A stretch of 64,000 bases of DNA from Albula goreensis (lineage: Eukaryota > Chordata > Actinopteri > Albuliformes > Albulidae), in NCBI GenBank assembly GCA_022829145.1, contig CM040753.1, positions 18,678,384 through 18,742,383 on the forward strand, given 5' to 3'. The position numbers and the translations under genes are program-made. Numbering within the stretch: position 1 is the first letter of the stretch; each line of letters begins with the position of its first letter. The notes beneath the pieces were generated by a model. It had not been told where the DNA came from and did no database searches. It saw nothing but the letters and a program-made list of their open reading frames with translations. This document shows, piece by piece, positions 61,901 to 64,000 of the stretch.

Positions 61901-62814
61901 AACATTCAAAATGATCTTTCTTCATTCTTGATACATTCATATCTCACAGGTTCTCCTGTATAATGAAAATGATCTCCCTCCTATGTAGGAGCTCTCAGGC
62001 ATAGGATGTTAGGCTATAGCACATTTACACAGGATGAGTACTTTGGGATCTGAGCAGTAACAACATAATAAATGTGTTTTGATTCGCACAATTTACCGCC
62101 TTCATAAGCTAGCTTGTCCCTCAGGCCAGAAAATATCTCATTGTCATGCCCTCAATCAGGTAAGAACTCACTTCTTACAGCATAGCTGGAGCTGCTCAAA
62201 AAAAGAGTGTCTGCAGTATTTAAGAATGAAATTCTGTGGAGCCCACATACTTCAAAGAACCCCTGGACAATGTGGTGGCTAAACAGCTAGGCTGAATAAA
62301 TCAATAAAGAGATTTAAAGATATGGCTACAGGAAACTGACTCATAGATTAATGTGCCCTTGTGTAGTTAACTAAAAAAACCCATGCTGTTGAATGCAGCC
62401 TTCAATTTATGTGCTAACAAGTGGGTCAGACCTGTGGAAGGGTGCTTTCAGCTGGGCTCCACAATTGTGCCTGAGTGCCACACTTTAAAGATATTCTATT
62501 TTCTCTTTCTTTTACCAGTCATGTCTCTATTAAGTTGTAAAATCAAGATTTAGCGTTGTCCTTCTCTTCAAGCCCCCAGCTTTGTATTTGTTTGAGAGGC
62601 TCGTAAGTCTCAGGCAGGCAGTTGTGACAGTATAGGACTACAGTACCTGCACTGAATCCTGCATACAGAAGCGATCAGAAAAACTTGAAGTTATTCTGCT
62701 TGCGATTCTTTTCCATGTATCCACATTTTTCATGTGGCATTCTGTATGCTACATTAGTGCATGAGTGATAGACCCTGCAGTCTGGCAGACCTTGGCAGCC
62801 TATAGTCTGCAGGG

Positions 62815-63010
62815 CAGCCTGTAGTCTAGTGGCTAAGGTACATGACTGGGACCCTTGAGGCTGGCAGTTCAAGCCCCAGTTTAGCCACAGCAAGAACACC
62901 ATTGCCATTGGACCCAAGCCCTGAACCCCACATTGCTCTCAGGGGGGATTGGCCCTTGGTTAGCCTTATCAACTGTAAGTCACTTTTGATAAAAGCATCA
63001 GGTAAATGAA
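62815..63010 (+). mobile_element. tRNA-derived SINE with fish-type 3' tail
   Basis: The head has an A-box-like TAGTGGCTAAGGTACATG and a B-box-like GGCAGTTCAAGCCCC. The body runs CCCTGAACCCCACATTGCTC. The tail GTAAGTCACTTTTGATAAAA with GCATCAGGTAAATGAATA is the LINE-mobilised 3' end widespread in teleost SINEs. It is near full length. No clear target duplication was seen. Confidence 0.8.
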
Positions 63011-64000
63011 TATACTACACTATACTATAATGTAATGTTGGTCTGATTTGTCTGAACCACTTTAACTCTTAAGACACTAAGGACATTTCTCAAGATGAGC
63101 ATCAGTTTTAAAAGAAACCTCATTTTCATATCATTGAAATTTTTGGTTAGTAATATGTTCTGTTCAGTATGCTCAAGGATCTGCAGGACTGTTGTATTGG
63201 CATTGAAAGAGTTCACAAGTTCAAATATATATATGTCCCTAGGCCTGCCATTAACTAACTAAGGCCAGTTAGTGTTTCTCGGATATATAATATATTTTTA
63301 ATAATTGTTTTGGACAATATTTAGCAAATTAAAGCATGCATACTCAGGTATCTCACCTGTTTATGATAAAATATTATTTGATGCAGTGCTGGATTACGTA
63401 ATGTCACACAGATTGGGCAGTCTCCAATTACACAGTTGTGATCCACCATAAACACACAGCTGAGGGAAAATGTAATGTGAAATAGCCCATGTTTTAACAT
63501 ACAGAATCAATGACTCCTGTAAAGAAACAAGGGAATAAAAATGAAAAAAGTATGTATTTAAAAAAGCAGAAAAAAACAAGGCTGAATTTCAATGAACAGA
63601 CTGGCATTCATTTTTAAAGCAATTAGACTCACGAAAAGCTTTGTCTGCTGAAGAGCACTAACAGTGCTTCATAGGAGAATTGAAACAGCATCAAAGAGCA
63701 TGTCAGACTAAAGCAACAAGGTGCACAATATTAAAATTATGTTGTCTAAAAAGGATATTTTCAGACTGAAAAATACATGCATGTTATGCACTATTTAAAG
63801 TATATTGCCACCATGGGCTATTTAAAGAGAAAATAAGAAACATTATACTGATTTGTGAGCAGCTGATATATATACAAAATAAATATTTAATGGCAGAAAG
63901 GGTGGCCAATGACTGACAGACCAAAAATGTAATAAACTTTAACAATATCCTCTAGTATATGTGTTTTTATAATCATGACATAAGATCTGTTCTTGAGTGG

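Larger units (their letters stand above)
54656..64000. other. Intergenic region downstream of c2cd4c
   Basis: AT-rich sequence with no exon I recognise on either strand. Two parts, about 56820-57290 and 57700-58350, have the balanced, repeat-free look of conserved non-coding elements, but conservation cannot be judged without comparison. An A-rich run lies at 58926-58958 and a clear SINE at 62815-63010. Confidence 0.5.

Overview
This is vertebrate nuclear DNA, most likely from a teleost fish. The genes are split by GT-AG introns of up to 14.7 kb, there are no bacterial-style operons, and the non-coding DNA holds long (GT)n, (AT)n and (ATAG)n microsatellites and fish-type SINEs and hAT elements. 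The species cannot be named from the sequence. Three protein-coding genes are supported, all on the + strand.

Layout. (1) 12-3002: the last six coding exons of ap3d1, the delta subunit of the AP-3 vesicle adaptor (its C-terminal ear); the rest of the gene lies upstream of the window. (2) About 3.7-9.7 kb: intergenic, with microsatellites. (3) 9784-32170: a complete cdc34 (ube2r1) gene for an SCF-type ubiquitin-conjugating enzyme, in five coding exons. It has a ZNF143-like plus CCAAT promoter, a 14.7-kb first intron, a 1.1-kb 29-bp minisatellite in intron 3 and a 2.3-kb 3' UTR. (4) 32.2-44.3 kb: intergenic, with two copies of a SINE-like repeat, candidate CTCF sites and a 565-bp solo LTR flanked by a 5-bp target duplication. 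(5) 44.3-54.7 kb: c2cd4c, with a CCAAT/TATA promoter, an inferred non-coding first exon, a 7-kb intron and a single coding exon at 51585-52856. The intron holds a decayed hAT transposase, a 33-bp tandem array, and a 206-bp hAT MITE with a perfect 8-bp target duplication. (6) 54.7-64 kb: intergenic and AT-rich, with one clear SINE near 62.9 kb.

The three genes do not form a pathway. In human, cdc34 and c2cd4c are close neighbours on 19p13.3 and AP3D1 lies on the same arm, so the window is best read as conserved synteny. I found no undescribed biological system. The most informative observations are the promoter architectures, the mixed CDC34/UBE2R2 residues in the E2, the intronic minisatellite, and the layered hAT and LTR insertions between cdc34 and c2cd4c. 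Splice sites, UTR ends and transposon names were assigned by eye.
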